A stretch of DNA of 64,000 nucleotides from Cellulomonas sp. P24 (GCF_024704385.1 NZ_JAJDFX010000002.1:2046001-2110000), one strand, 5' to 3'; positions 1 through 10,357 are shown, numbered from the stretch's first letter. Numbers and translations are program-made. The notes: generated by a model from the sequence alone, not told the origin.

Positions 1-1640
1 GCGAGCGTCGGGGTGGGGCCGGCCCACAGGGTCAGGTGGGCGGCCTCGCCCGTGGGGTAGGTGTCCGCGTACGGGGAGAGCAGGTCCGACCCGAACCCCG
101 GGACCAGTGCGACCGCGAGCCCGAGGACGGCGAGCGTCAGCGCGGGCCACACGAGCAGGAGCGACGGGTGCGTGATCGGCGGGGGGCGGGTGTGCGCGCT
201 GTGACCCGGGGGCCGGGCGACCACCGCCGATCGACCGGCGGGGGCCTCGGTCGACCCGACCGCAGCAGCGTCGGCGACCGAGCTCCGCGGGTGGAGGAGG
301 TCGGCGGCGGGCGGGGCGGGGATCACGCGTCGCTTGGTCGCGAAGGCGCCCCACAGCAGCCTCGACCCGTACGCGACGGTCAGCGCCGACCCGACGGCCA
401 CGACTCCCACCAGGAACCCGCCGCGCCACCCGGACGCGTCGTGCCGGACGGCCTCGAGCGCGGCCTCCTTCGCGACGTACCCCGCGAACGGCGGCAACCC
501 GATCATCGACGCGGTCGCCAGCACGCCGGCCAGCGCGGTGATCGGCAGCTCACGGCCCACCCCCGAGAGCCGCCGCATGTCGCGGGTCCCGGTGGCGGCG
601 TCGACGACACCCACGACCAGGAACAGCGCCGCCTTGAACATCGCGTGCGCACCGAGCATCGCCAGGCCGGCGAGCGCCGCCGCGCGCGTGCCGAGCCCGA
701 CCAGCAGGACGAGGAACCCGAGCTGACTCACCGTCCCGAACGCGAGGATCAGCTTGAGGTCGTGCTGACGCAGGGCCCGGTAGCCGCCGAGCAGGAACGT
801 CCCGCTGCCGAGCGTCAGCACCACGACCTGCCACGGGACGAGGCCCGAGTAGCCGGGAGCGAGCCGGGCGATCAGGTAGATACCGGCCTTCACCATCGCA
901 GCCGCGTGCAGGTAGGCGCTCACGGGCGTCGGGGCTGCCATCGCCGCAGGCAACCAGAAGTGCAGCGGCACGAGCGCGGACTTGCTCACCGCCCCGGCGA
1001 GGATCAGCACGACGGCGACCGTGACGGCCGTGCCCGACGGCGGGTGGGCGACCAGCTCCGACAACCGGAACGTGCCGGCCACGCGCCCGAGCACGATCAC
1101 CCCGACGAGCATCGCCAGGCCGCCCGCGGTCGTGATGATGATGGCCTGCATCGCACCGCGCCGGCTCGCCTTGCGATCCGCGTAGTGGCCGATCAGCAGG
1201 TAGGAGAAGACGGTCGTCAGCTCCCAGAACACGTAGAGCATCAGGGTGTTGTCGGTCGTGACCAGGCCCACCATCGACCCCGCGAACGCCACCAGCGCCG
1301 CACCGAACCGTCCCAGGCCGAACGCGGACGCCGAGAAGTACGCCGAGCAGTAGACGAGGACGAGCGCCCCGACGCCGCCGACGATCAGCAGCATCAACCA
1401 GGACAGCGTGTCGAGCCGGAACGCCAGCTCCAGGTGCAGCGCGGGAACCCACTCGACCACCTCGGTCGGGACCGCGCCGGAGGCCGTGCCGTGCTGGACG
1501 ACGGAGGTCTGCGAGAGCGCCCACACCGCGGCGGATGCCGGCGCGAGCGCGAGCACGAGGAATGCCCGCCGCCCGAGCCACCCGACGAGCGCGGGCGCAG
1601 CCAGTGCCATCGCGAGATGCCCCACGAGGAGTAGCAGCAC
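1..1640 (-). CDS. mrpA: Na+/H+ antiporter subunit A (MrpA/MnhA), C-terminus outside window
   Basis: Large membrane subunit of the Mrp multisubunit cation/proton antiporter, related to complex I subunit NuoL. About 546 residues are present and the rest runs off the left edge. The frame opens with GTG at 1640 (VLLLLVGHLAMALAAP) and contains the family signature PLHFWLPAAMAAPTPVSAYL followed by HAAAMVKAGIYLIARL, including the conserved membrane lysine. Multiple hydrophobic helices continue to the edge, and WELTTVFSYLLIG is typical of the first proton-channel half. The start could lie a few codons either way, as no strong Shine-Dalgarno is evident. Neighbouring mrp subunits would be expected beyond position 1. 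Subunit A is favoured over NuoL by the motif wording and by the start of the protein. Confidence 0.85.
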   Translation of the reverse strand, partial: MLLLLVGHLAMALAAPALVGWLGRRAFLVLALAPASAAVWALSQTSVVQHGTASGAVPTEVVEWVPALHLELAFRLDTLSWLMLLIVGGVGALVLVYCSAYFSASAFGLGRFGAALVAFAGSMVGLVTTDNTLMLYVFWELTTVFSYLLIGHYADRKASRRGAMQAIIITTAGGLAMLVGVIVLGRVAGTFRLSELVAHPPSGTAVTVAVVLILAGAVSKSALVPLHFWLPAAMAAPTPVSAYLHAAAMVKAGIYLIARLAPGYSGLVPWQVVVLTLGSGTFLLGGYRALRQHDLKLILAFGTVSQLGFLVLLVGLGTRAAALAGLAMLGAHAMFKAALFLVVGVVDAATGTRDMRRLSGVGRELPITALAGVLATASMIGLPPFAGYVAKEAALEAVRHDASGWRGGFLVGVVAVGSALTVAYGSRLLWGAFATKRRVIPAPPAADLLHPRSSVADAAAVGSTEAPAGRSAVVARPPGHSAHTRPPPITHPSLLLVWPALTLAVLGLAVALVPGFGSDLLSPYADTYPTGEAAHLTLWAGPTPTL

Positions 1641-1790
1641 GTCCGCTCCGTCCGAGAGTGGGCGGGTGGTCGGTCGATCAGGTGGTCGCAGGATACCAAC
1701 AGGATCCGCACCCGTCTCGGGGGAGTGCGCCAAGTACGCAGGTCAGGCGCGTGAACCGGCGGCCTTGCGCGTCACCGACCCGTCCGGTCC

Positions 1791-1842
1791 GCGGGTCGGC
1801 TCGGCGGGTCAGCCCGGTGGGTCAGCCCAGCGGGTCGGCCCG
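1791..1842. repeat. 13-bp tandem repeat, four copies
   Basis: Four contiguous 13-bp units (1791-1803, 1804-1816, 1817-1829, 1830-1842) follow the pattern GYGGGTCRGCYCR. They lie between the mrpA start and the end of the carboxylesterase gene, both on the minus strand. No coding role is visible. Confidence 0.75.
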
Positions 1843-1850
1843 GTCAGGCC

Positions 1851-3452
1851 TCACGCGGCGGTCGCTGTGTGGCGCCGACGCGCCGAGAACCTCCTGATCG
1901 GTGACAGCAGACGCCCCAGCCGACGTTCGGACCGGTAGCCGTCCTCGACCGTGCGGCACTCCGCGTCGAACACGCGGGTCACCCGGCCCGGTGCGCGGTA
2001 CGGGGCCCAGCCGGGGCTCTCGCCATGCACGAACGCGACCCACGCACCGTGGACCTCCGCCGCGAGCGTCGCGGGCGGCTCGTCGCCGAGCACCCGCGTG
2101 ACACCCTCCGCGTCCAGGTGGTCCCACGCGAACGGGAGGTCCGCGCAGTGGAAGGACCCCCGGGCGCCGCCCTCCACCGGCGGTACCCAGCGGAAGTCGT
2201 ACAGCCAGGTGTGCCCCGGTGCGCGTCGGGCATGGATCTTCGCGGTGCGGACCGCCGGGATGCGGAACACGACCTCGGTCACGAGCTGGCCCACGACCCA
2301 GCTCGCCGGCCTCCCGGGGAACCGGTGCGCATAGGCGCGGGCCAACGATCCGGTCAGCCCGAGCGCGCGCAACGCCCGTTCGGCGCCCAGCCGGTCGACA
2401 TCGGCCGCGACCGGTTCGAGGAGGGACGTGAACTCGTTCGCCGTCGTCCCGATCAGGAGCGGCACGGCGCTCGCGACACCGGTACGCAGCGCCTCGAGGA
2501 CCGGCAGCGGGATGAGCTCGCCGTCGACCACCGGTCCGAGGTCGCGCCCCGCCGCGTGCGCGTCGGCCAGCTGTCGCACCGCGCGGGCGCCCGGATCGGA
2601 CACGCTGGTGCGTTCCGGGACCTGCCGCACCGCGTCCTGCAGGTCGAGGAGCTCGTCCTCGGTGAGCGACGCGAAGCCGGCCCGGGTTGCCGAGACCCCG
2701 CCCGCGTCCGCCAGCAGCCCGACGAGCCGCTCGGCGTCCGCCCGGCCGTTCCCGTGGAGCGCGGGCGAGGCCGCGATCGCACGGTGGAACAGTCCCCGCG
2801 CGCGCGACGTCGCGATGAGCGTGAGCACCGCACCGCCGCCCGCCGACTGCCCGGCGATGGTCACCCGCGTCGGGTCCCCGCCGAACGCCTGGATGTTCTC
2901 CTGGACCCACTCCAGGGCGGCGATCCAGTCGAGCACCCCACGGTTCGGCGGTGCGCCCGGGATCAGTCCGAAGCCGTCCACCCCGAGCCGGTAGGACACC
3001 GTGACCGTCACGACGCCGTCGCGGTTGAAGGCGGCACCGTCGTACCACGGGCTGGCGGGCGACCCCGCGGTGAAACCGCCGCCGTGGATCCACACCAGCA
3101 CCGGCAGGCCGCTCTCGACCGCCTGGGGCCGCCCGTCGTGGTGCGGCCCGGGCACGCCCGACGGCCGGGTGGGGCGGGGCGTGAAGACGTCGACCGTGAG
3201 GATGTCGTCGCCGGGGATCGACGGCTCCGGGATGGTCGTCACCGGCGCCAACGGACGCCGCTGCGGCGTCGGGCCGTGCGCGGTCGCGTCCCGCACGCCC
3301 GCCCAACGGTCGGGTGCCGCAGGGGCGGCGAACCGGAGCTCTCCGACGGGCGGAGCAGCGAAGGGGATCCCCAGGAAAGCGGCCGAGCCGCCCCGCCACG
3401 TCCCCCGCACGCTCCCGGTGGACGTCGTGACGACGGGATCGGCGGTCGGCAT
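1851..3452 (-). CDS. Carboxylesterase, type B (para-nitrobenzyl esterase-like)
   Basis: Alpha/beta hydrolase of the type B carboxylesterase family, 533 residues, the usual family length. The oxyanion-hole motif HGGGF is at about residues 123-127 and the nucleophile elbow GQSAGG places the catalytic serine at about 203. A later acidic residue in IGTTANEF and a histidine in SFHCADLPF complete the likely triad. It hydrolyses carboxylic esters; the natural substrate cannot be told. No signal peptide is seen, so it is probably cytoplasmic. The ATG at 3452 was chosen because GAGGAGG lies just upstream and the esterase fold begins at once. A longer open frame to 3908 has no family similarity. It is divergent from the Fe-S oxidoreductase gene, with about 260 bp between them. 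Confidence 0.88.
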   Translation of the reverse strand: MPTADPVVTTSTGSVRGTWRGGSAAFLGIPFAAPPVGELRFAAPAAPDRWAGVRDATAHGPTPQRRPLAPVTTIPEPSIPGDDILTVDVFTPRPTRPSGVPGPHHDGRPQAVESGLPVLVWIHGGGFTAGSPASPWYDGAAFNRDGVVTVTVSYRLGVDGFGLIPGAPPNRGVLDWIAALEWVQENIQAFGGDPTRVTIAGQSAGGGAVLTLIATSRARGLFHRAIAASPALHGNGRADAERLVGLLADAGGVSATRAGFASLTEDELLDLQDAVRQVPERTSVSDPGARAVRQLADAHAAGRDLGPVVDGELIPLPVLEALRTGVASAVPLLIGTTANEFTSLLEPVAADVDRLGAERALRALGLTGSLARAYAHRFPGRPASWVVGQLVTEVVFRIPAVRTAKIHARRAPGHTWLYDFRWVPPVEGGARGSFHCADLPFAWDHLDAEGVTRVLGDEPPATLAAEVHGAWVAFVHGESPGWAPYRAPGRVTRVFDAECRTVEDGYRSERRLGRLLSPIRRFSARRRHTATAA

Positions 3453-3710
3453 GGTTCCTCCTCGACAAGGACGACGCGTGATCCGGTCGGTCCCGCGTCG
3501 ATTGGGGCATCTGCCCGATTCCAGTGTGGACCCCGACGGGCCGGCACGTGACGTCGGTACAGGCGGGGCTGGGATGAGGCCGTCAGCACGCGGCAGCGGC
3601 AGCGGCAGGATCGCAGGTGACCCGACCCCAGGGCCGGTCGTGTCGTTCGGCGCGACCTCGTTCGCGGGCGCGCCGGGCACCGATGCACCCTGCCGGACTA
3701 CCGTGCTCCG

Positions 3711-5903
3711 GTGGACACCCTTCAGCTGGCCTGCCTGGCCGTCGTCGTGGTCGCGACCCTCGTCGGGGTGGCGGTCTTCGCCCGCGGGGCGACCGCGATC
3801 GTCCGGACCGTGCGCGTCGGCCGCCCCGCGGTGGGGCGCACCCGACCCGTCGGGCGTCGGACGTGGCTCGTGGTCCGGGAGATGATCGGGCACGAGAGGT
3901 TCCAGCACCGACCGGTAGTGCGGGCGTCACACTGGGTCGTGATGGTGTCGTTCCCGGTGCTCTTCCTCACCCTCGTGAGCGGCTACGGGCAGGTCGTCGA
4001 CCCGACCTACTCGCTCCCCGTGATCGGTCACCTGCCTCCGGTCGAGTGGGTGACCGAGGCCTTCGCGTGGGCGGCGCTCCTCGGCATCCTCGCGCTCATC
4101 GCGACCCGGGTCCGCACCTCTCGCCGCACCCCCGCACGCACGTCGCGGTTCTTCGGGTCCGACGCCGCAGCGGCGTACTTCGTCGAGGCGACCGTCCTGC
4201 TCGTCGTCCTCGCGGTGCTCGTGCTGCGCGGGCTGGAGTACGCGCTCGCCGCCCAGTCGGCCGCGACCGCCCACCTGGCGTCGGCGTGGCACTTCCCGCT
4301 GACCGCGTGGTACGGCTCGGCCTGGGCCGGCGCGTCGACCTCTGTCCTGGACGCCGCGACCGTCGTGACCGCGACCGTCAAGATCCTCGTGTCGATGAGC
4401 TGGTTCGTCGTGGTCGGGCGCCAGCCGACGATGGGCGTCGCGTGGCACCGCTTCCTCGCGGTGGTCAACGTCTACGCGCGACGGGAGCTCGACGGGTCAC
4501 CGGCGCTGGGCCCGTTGCAGCCGCTTCGCGTGGACGGTGCCGAGATCGACCTCGCCGCTCTCGAGGACCTGCCCGACGACGCCCGCCTCGGCGCCGGCGC
4601 GATCGAGGACTTCACCTGGAAGGGCCTGCTGGACTTCTCGACCTGCACCGAGTGCGGGCGGTGCCAGGACCAGTGCCCGGCCTGGGCGACCGGCAAGCCG
4701 CTGTCGCCCAAGCTCCTGACCCTGGCGCTCCGCGACCACGCGGCGGCGACGGCGCCGTACCTGCGCGCGGCGCAGGCGGCGACCAGCACCGGTGCGGTGC
4801 CGGTGGCGGATGAGCCGAACCCGTACGCGGGGGTCGACCTCCTGGCGAGCGGTGTGATCGATGCCGATGCGTTGTGGGCGTGCACGACGTGCGGCGCGTG
4901 CGTCCAGCAGTGCCCGGTCGACATCGAGCACGTCGACACGATCGTGGACCTGCGCCGCTACCAGGTGCTCATGGAGTCGGCGTTCCCGAAGGAGCTCGGT
5001 GGCATGTTCACCAAGCTCGAACGTCAGGGCAACCCGTGGGGCATGGCCTCGCGCGCGCGGCTCGACTGGGCCAAGGGACTGGACTTCGACGTCCCCGTCG
5101 TCGGTGCGGACGTGGACTCGGCCGCGGACGTCGACTACCTCTTCTGGGTCGGCTGCGCCGGCGCCTACGAGGACCGCGCGAAGAAGACGACCCGGGCGGT
5201 CGCCGAGCTGCTGCACACCGCCGGAGTGTCGTTCGCGGTGCTGGGCGACGGCGAGTCCTGCACCGGCGACCCCGCGCGCCGCGCCGGCAACGAGCTGCTG
5301 TTCCAGATGCTCGCCTCGGCCAACGTCGAGATGCTCAACGAGGTCGGCGCCCAGAAGATCGTCGTCACGTGCGCGCACTGCTTCAACACGATCTCCCGCG
5401 AGTACCCACAGCTCGGCGGACGCTACGACGTCATCCACCACACCGAGCTGCTCGACGAGCTCGTCACGGCCGGACGCCTCGTCCCACTGGCCCAGCCCGG
5501 TGCCGCGTCGTCGGTGACCTATCACGACCCGTGCTACCTCGGACGGCACAACACGATCTACGAACCGCCGCGTGAGCTGCTCGGAGCGTTGCCCGGGGTC
5601 GAGCTCGCCGAGATGCCACGCAACCGCGAGCGGTCGTTCTGCTGCGGCGCCGGCGGCGCCCGGGTCTGGATGGAGGAGTCCATCGGCACCCGGATCGGCA
5701 CGGACCGGGCAGGTGAGGCGATCGCCACCGGCGCGGACGTCATCGCGACCGCCTGCCCCTACTGCTCCGTCATGCTCTCCGACGGTGTCGCCGCGCACAC
5801 GGCCGACGACCCGACCCGAGCGGCGACGCCTGCCCACGGCCCCCAGGTGGTCGACATCGCGACGCTGCTCCTCGACCGGGTCCGGCCGGGCTCCGTCGGC
5901 TGA
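3711..5903 (+). CDS. Membrane-anchored heterodisulfide reductase-like Fe-S oxidoreductase (CCG-domain)
   Basis: 730-residue respiratory-type oxidoreductase. Residues 1 to about 250 form a membrane domain with several helices, like the cytochrome b/nitrate reductase gamma type. Two 4Fe-4S ferredoxin motifs follow, with cysteines at about 312, 315, 318, 322 and 391, 394, 397, 401. The C-terminal half carries two cysteine-rich CCG domains of the GlpC/HdrD kind, with VTCAHC, HDPCYLGRH, SFCCGAGGARVW and ATACPYC. It probably passes electrons between a soluble donor and the quinone pool; the substrate is unknown. This architecture is common in actinobacteria, where it is annotated as (Fe-S)-binding protein. 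The start is GTG. Confidence 0.9.
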   Translation: MDTLQLACLAVVVVATLVGVAVFARGATAIVRTVRVGRPAVGRTRPVGRRTWLVVREMIGHERFQHRPVVRASHWVVMVSFPVLFLTLVSGYGQVVDPTYSLPVIGHLPPVEWVTEAFAWAALLGILALIATRVRTSRRTPARTSRFFGSDAAAAYFVEATVLLVVLAVLVLRGLEYALAAQSAATAHLASAWHFPLTAWYGSAWAGASTSVLDAATVVTATVKILVSMSWFVVVGRQPTMGVAWHRFLAVVNVYARRELDGSPALGPLQPLRVDGAEIDLAALEDLPDDARLGAGAIEDFTWKGLLDFSTCTECGRCQDQCPAWATGKPLSPKLLTLALRDHAAATAPYLRAAQAATSTGAVPVADEPNPYAGVDLLASGVIDADALWACTTCGACVQQCPVDIEHVDTIVDLRRYQVLMESAFPKELGGMFTKLERQGNPWGMASRARLDWAKGLDFDVPVVGADVDSAADVDYLFWVGCAGAYEDRAKKTTRAVAELLHTAGVSFAVLGDGESCTGDPARRAGNELLFQMLASANVEMLNEVGAQKIVVTCAHCFNTISREYPQLGGRYDVIHHTELLDELVTAGRLVPLAQPGAASSVTYHDPCYLGRHNTIYEPPRELLGALPGVELAEMPRNRERSFCCGAGGARVWMEESIGTRIGTDRAGEAIATGADVIATACPYCSVMLSDGVAAHTADDPTRAATPAHGPQVVDIATLLLDRVRPGSVG

Positions 5904-5941
5904 GTGTCCGCTGACCCGGGTCATGTCCCGGCCACACCTCG

Positions 5942-6012
5942 CGGCGCCCGCGGTCGCACTCGCACGCCGGCAGCGCCAGGTCCCACACCCCGGCGCCTGC
6001 GGTCGCACTCGC
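5942..6012. repeat. 22-bp direct repeat pair
   Basis: Two 22-bp copies (5942-5963 and 5991-6012) differ at one base and share the core GCGGTCGCACTCGC. They lie in the short gap between the ends of the convergent Fe-S oxidoreductase and polymerase genes. They may be a local duplication. Confidence 0.6.
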
Positions 6013-6061
6013 CCTCGCCCACAACACCGCCAGGTTCTGCCCCACGAGGTCGGTGGTCAGC

Positions 6062-7735
6062 TCATGTCGCGTCGCCGTAGCTGTCCACGACCGACACGTC
6101 GAGAGCGAACTCGACGGCCGTGTCGCCGAAGAGCAGCCGACCTGCCTCGACCGCCGACTCGCGCACGGCCGCCGCGACCTCGCCGGTCACCTCCGCCGGG
6201 GTGTGCACCATCACTTCGTCGTGCAGGAACATCACCAGGTGCGGGCCGCCGTCGAGCGCCCTGAGCCGGCGACGGAGTGCCGCCATCCAGCACAGCGCCC
6301 ACTCCGCGGCCGTCCCCTGCACCACGAAGTTGCGGGTGAACCGTCCCCAGTCGCGCCCTCGACGTCGTGCCGCCCGGACCTCGTCGGCACCCGTCCCCTC
6401 CGCCGACGCGGCCCTCAGCTCCGACTGCCAGGCCGCGTCCGGCACCGGCGACGACCGGCCGAGCCAGGTCGTCACCACCTCACCCCGTTCACCCGACCGA
6501 GCCGCAGCCTCGACAAGGTCCACCGCGCGCGGGTACGCGCGAGTCAGCTGCGGCATCAGCACCGCGCTCGCGCCGGTGGTCGCCCCGTAGATCGCGCCGA
6601 GCATCGCGTACTTGGCCTGCTTCCGGGTCTCGACGATGCCCGCGTCCACGACCGCCTGATAGAGGTCCGCATGCTGACCGGCCAGCGCCATCGCCTCGTC
6701 GCCGGACATCGCCGCCAGGACCCGCGGCTCGAGCTGCGCCGCATCGGCGACCACAAGACGCCAGCCCGGGTCGGCGACGACCGCCGCCCGGATGCTCGCC
6801 GGAAGCTGCAGCGCGCCGCCGCCGCTCGTCGCCCACCGGCCCGTGACCACACCGCCGACCACGTAGTCGGGTCGGAACCGTCCGTCGTGCACCCACGAGT
6901 CCATCCACGCCCAGCCGTTCGCGCTCAGCAGCCGCGCGAGCTTCTTGTACTCCAGCAGGGGCGTCGTGACCGGGTGGTCCACGCCCCGGAGCTCCGGGGT
7001 GCGCGTCGTCGTCACGGCGACCCCCGCCGCTCTCAGCGCGCGCAGCAGGTCCGGTTGGGAGTCCGGATTCAGCGACGGCTGCCCGAGGATCTCCCGGACC
7101 TGCGCGGCCAGGGACTCCAGCCGGCGCGGCCGCATCCCCGGTGCCGGACGCTCACCGAGCAGGCGTGTCAGCAGCGCATCGTGCACGTCGGCACGCCAGG
7201 GCATACCGGCGTGGTGCATCTCGGCAGCGATCAGCGCCCCCGTCGACTCCGCTGCCAGCAGGAGTCGCAGTCGACCCGGCGTCTCCGACCCCGCGACGGC
7301 GTCGAGCTGGACCTGGAGCTCGGCCAGCGGGTCGCCGCCGTCCCCCGCCGTCGACGGCGCTGCCGCACGGGGATCAGCGAATAGGCCACCGCCGTCGTCC
7401 ACGCGTGTCGACGGACGCGGCCCGTCCCACGGACCGGCCGGCGCCGTCGCGATCGCCGCACCGCGGCACCGTGAGCTCCGCCGCAGGATCGCGTGGCACA
7501 GGCGCAGGTCGTGGCACCTCTCGACGGTCAGCCCGGCGGCGAGGAGCGGTGGGTACCGGACGGACGTGTCGTCCCAGACCCACCGCGGATGCTCGACCTC
7601 CCGCGCGGAGACCGCAGCCACCAGGTCCTCACGACGCACCACCGCCCGTGCGCCCGCACGCCCGTCCGCGTCGACGTCCTGCAGGACGACGTTCCCCGCA
7701 CGCGCCGCGTCATCACTCACGAGGACGTAGACCAC
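6062..7735 (-). CDS. Bifunctional 3'-5' exonuclease/DNA polymerase, family A (actinobacterial PolA-like)
   Basis: Family A DNA polymerase without a 5'-3' nuclease domain, 557 residues, matching the length of the separate actinobacterial group annotated as bifunctional exonuclease/polymerase. The C-terminal half shows motif A (DAAQLEPRVLAAMSGDEAM), the O-helix motif B (KQAKYAMLGAIYG) and motif C (FLHDEVMVH). The N-terminal exonuclease-like part is weakly conserved, and I see no clean DEDD set, so proofreading activity is doubtful. It probably has a repair or accessory role; the main PolA would lie elsewhere. The GTG start at 7735 (VVYVLVSDD) was chosen because the upstream reading is arginine-rich and low complexity. 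Confidence 0.85.
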   Translation of the reverse strand: MVYVLVSDDAARAGNVVLQDVDADGRAGARAVVRREDLVAAVSAREVEHPRWVWDDTSVRYPPLLAAGLTVERCHDLRLCHAILRRSSRCRGAAIATAPAGPWDGPRPSTRVDDGGGLFADPRAAAPSTAGDGGDPLAELQVQLDAVAGSETPGRLRLLLAAESTGALIAAEMHHAGMPWRADVHDALLTRLLGERPAPGMRPRRLESLAAQVREILGQPSLNPDSQPDLLRALRAAGVAVTTTRTPELRGVDHPVTTPLLEYKKLARLLSANGWAWMDSWVHDGRFRPDYVVGGVVTGRWATSGGGALQLPASIRAAVVADPGWRLVVADAAQLEPRVLAAMSGDEAMALAGQHADLYQAVVDAGIVETRKQAKYAMLGAIYGATTGASAVLMPQLTRAYPRAVDLVEAAARSGERGEVVTTWLGRSSPVPDAAWQSELRAASAEGTGADEVRAARRRGRDWGRFTRNFVVQGTAAEWALCWMAALRRRLRALDGGPHLVMFLHDEVMVHTPAEVTGEVAAAVRESAVEAGRLLFGDTAVEFALDVSVVDSYGDAT

Positions 7736-7867
7736 GCCCCATTGTCGCCGCCCCCCACCCACCCCGCTCCGACCTCGCGCCCGCGCCCGAGCCCCCCACC
7801 CCAGCACACCCCAGGCGGGACCCGGCGCGCTCCGCGCCGCACGTGGTGCGCCTGTGACAGAAGTGGC

Positions 7868-7903
7868 TCGTGTGGCGTCACACGCGTCCCGTGTGCCACA
7901 CGA
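7868..7903. terminator. Strong hairpin downstream of the S8 protease gene
   Basis: TCGTGTGGC and ACACG pair with CGTGTGCCACACGA around a five-base loop, giving a 14-bp stem with a three-base bulge. It lies downstream of the S8 protease gene and upstream of the polymerase gene. It has no T-tract. It may be a terminator or an operator. Confidence 0.45.
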
Positions 7904-7970
7904 TTGCCGGCTGCGGCGCGGGGCGCGGAATGGGGACCGAGCGAGCGGGTCGTTCCGTGCGGAGACGTGA

Positions 7971-8066
7971 CCGGGACGCCGGACAACCGGGACGCCGCGC
8001 AACCAGGACGCAGGACGACCTACGTGCCGCGCAACCGAGACGCCGGACAAACGAGGCGCCGCGGGA
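7971..8066. repeat. 16-bp tandem repeat, six imperfect copies
   Basis: Six head-to-tail 16-bp units begin at 7971, 7987, 8003, 8019, 8035 and 8051; a decayed seventh follows. The consensus is CCGGGACGCCGSRCAA. The array starts about 24 bp beyond the S8 protease stop codon and fills an otherwise geneless stretch (7736-8089). Confidence 0.75.
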
Positions 8067-8089
8067 CCGGGAAAACGCGGAGAGGGCTG

Positions 8090-10180
8090 TCAGGTGTTCT
8101 TGGAGTAGTACTCCGCGCTCGCGATGATCTGGCCGATGATGTCCTCGACCCGCGCCCCGTTCTGGATCGCCGTCACCCAGCTCGCCTGACCTGACGGGTC
8201 GATCCCCCGACCGAGCAGGTCCTGGTAGTAGCCGTTGACGACCGTCGTCAGGTGCTCCGTCGACAGGAGGAAGCCGTAGGCTACCGACGCCCGGGACGCG
8301 CCGTTCGCCAGCCGACCGACCCAACCGGCGACTTCGGACGGTGCCGCCGAGCGGTTGAGGACGGTGGCGTACAGCGAGCGGACCCAGCCGTCAGGCGTGC
8401 TTCCCGCCTTCGCGTAGAACTCCGGCGACGCGACGAAGCCGTCCTCGATCGCCTGGACCGTCAGGCCGCGTCCCAGCGCGTCCAACCAGCTCTGCAGGCC
8501 GACCGGGTCGGGGTCACGACTGAGGTACGTGCGGTAGATCGCCGCGACGAGCCGAGTCCGGTACTCCGTGCTCGACGTGATCGCATCCGCGACGACGATC
8601 CGCGGTACTCCGGCATCGAGCGCTCTCGTCCACGATGCGAGACCGGCAAGATCCGGAGCACGGTGAAACAGGTGGGAGTACACGCTCGTCACGTACGTGC
8701 TCGTGGCCGAGACCGGGGTTGCCGTCGTGCCCGTGACGGGAGTCGACGGGCTGCTGACTCCGAAGGTGTTGCTGGCAGTGACTTCGATGTCATAGGAGGT
8801 GCTCGGCTGGAGACCGGTCAGGGTCTCGGTCGTGGCCGTCGTCGATACCGCGCTGGTCCACGATGCTCCGGCCTGCCGGTAGGCCGCCTGGTAGGTCAGC
8901 GGCCCTCCTCCGGACGTCGCGACGGGTGCGTCCCACGCGATCGTCAGGGATGTCGGCGTCGCTGCGGCGATCCTGAGCTGGCTCGCCGACCCGGGACCGG
9001 GGACGACGTTCGACGACGCCAGCTCCGTCGTCGTCGTCGCGTCGATTCCGGTGACGACAGGCTCTGCCACGCCCGTGAGCGCCGCGGTCACCTGGTCGGG
9101 TGAGGCGCTCGGGTACGCCCCGAGGTAGAGCGCTGCGATGCCGGCCACGTGCGGGGCCGCCATCGACGTGCCGGACATCGTCGTGGTCCCACCCGGGTTG
9201 GCCGCTGAGAGCGAGACGATCGAGACCCCGGGTGCGAACATGTCGACGCACGGCCCCCAGTCGGAGAACGTCGCACGCCGGTCGCTCTGGTCGGTCGCGC
9301 CGATCGTCAGAGCGGCCGGGACCGAGGCCGGGGACGCCGAGCACGAGTTCGCGTCCGCGTTCCCGGCAGCGACCACGACGGTCAGGCCGTCGGCGATGAG
9401 CCCAGCGACGGCAGTGTTCAGCGTGGTGCTGAGCGGGCCGCTCAGTGACATGTTGACGACACCGGGACCGCCGGCGACGTGATGCGCGGCGATCCAGTCG
9501 AGGCCGGCGATCACGGTTGTCGTCGAGCCGGCGCCGCTGCAGTTCAGGACGCGCACCGGGACCACGGTGGCCTGCTTGGCCACGCCGTACAGCGTCGAGG
9601 CGGCCGTGCCGGCGACGTGGGTGCCGTGCCCGTTGCAGTCCGTCGTCCCGTACCCGTCGGTGAAGGCGGAGAAGCCGGCCGCGAGCCTGCTCCCGAAGCC
9701 CGGATTGGGTGATACACCGGTGTCGACCACGTACACAGGTACGCCCGATCCGGCACTGTCCGGGTAGGTGTAACGGTTGTCGAGCGGCAGGTTCACCTGG
9801 TCGAGGCGGTCCAGCCCCCACGGCGCAGGACTCTCGGTCGAGGTGGCGCGGAACGTCTGGTCGGCCGTCACCGCGGAGACTTCAGGCGTTGCCTCGAGCT
9901 GCGCGGCCTGCGTCGGGGTCAGGTCGACGGAGAACCCGTCGACGGCGTGGCTGAACTGCCTGTCCGGCGTCGCCCCGAGGGCATCGATCGCCGCGGCGGC
10001 AGCACCTGACTCGCCCGGCTTCACCTCGACGACGTAGGTGCTCGTCGGACCGCTCGACGGGGTCGGCGCCGTGCCGCCATCCGACGCGAGAGCCGCGCCA
10101 GCCGGCGAGGCGACGACGAGGAGCGCACACACCCAGCCGACGCTCCGCGCGCGATGCCTGGACGTGGTAGATCGGAGCAC
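8090..10180 (-). CDS. Secreted S8 subtilisin-family serine protease with FnIII and DUF4214 domains
   Basis: 696-residue secreted protease. A signal peptide (basic start, then [16 protein letters not shown]) ends near residue 32. An inhibitor-type propeptide covers about 47-110. The catalytic domain has Asp153 (VVDTGV), His185 (GHGTHVAG), oxyanion Asn274 (AAGN) and Ser339 (GTSMAAPH). A fibronectin type III module follows at about 395-485. The last 200 residues are repeats of the DUF4214 type ([35 protein letters not shown]), a module found in secreted and surface proteins. It probably digests extracellular protein; the C-terminal repeats may bind a surface or carbohydrate. Confidence 0.9.
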   Translation of the reverse strand: MLRSTTSRHRARSVGWVCALLVVASPAGAALASDGGTAPTPSSGPTSTYVVEVKPGESGAAAAAIDALGATPDRQFSHAVDGFSVDLTPTQAAQLEATPEVSAVTADQTFRATSTESPAPWGLDRLDQVNLPLDNRYTYPDSAGSGVPVYVVDTGVSPNPGFGSRLAAGFSAFTDGYGTTDCNGHGTHVAGTAASTLYGVAKQATVVPVRVLNCSGAGSTTTVIAGLDWIAAHHVAGGPGVVNMSLSGPLSTTLNTAVAGLIADGLTVVVAAGNADANSCSASPASVPAALTIGATDQSDRRATFSDWGPCVDMFAPGVSIVSLSAANPGGTTTMSGTSMAAPHVAGIAALYLGAYPSASPDQVTAALTGVAEPVVTGIDATTTTELASSNVVPGPGSASQLRIAAATPTSLTIAWDAPVATSGGGPLTYQAAYRQAGASWTSAVSTTATTETLTGLQPSTSYDIEVTASNTFGVSSPSTPVTGTTATPVSATSTYVTSVYSHLFHRAPDLAGLASWTRALDAGVPRIVVADAITSSTEYRTRLVAAIYRTYLSRDPDPVGLQSWLDALGRGLTVQAIEDGFVASPEFYAKAGSTPDGWVRSLYATVLNRSAAPSEVAGWVGRLANGASRASVAYGFLLSTEHLTTVVNGYYQDLLGRGIDPSGQASWVTAIQNGARVEDIIGQIIASAEYYSKNT

Positions 10181-10357
10181 GATGCGTGTCCCTTCGACTT
10201 GGCCCGGGCAGCGGACCCGTGGCTCGGGGACGTGCCCCCGGGAGCGCCATTTCCATGGTGTATATCGGCGCGGGCTCCGACTGTCATGAGGCCGAAGGGC
10301 ATGCTCGGATCAGGTGAATCCTCGCGCGGGCGTACGACCCCGGGCAGCAGGGTCGGG

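Noticed and set aside
36-1634. 532-residue plus-strand reading frame
   Set aside because: It is the shadow of mrpA on the other strand; composition is Arg/Gly-rich noise.
7971-8066. CRISPR-like array
   Set aside because: Units are contiguous with no spacers, and no cas genes are present.
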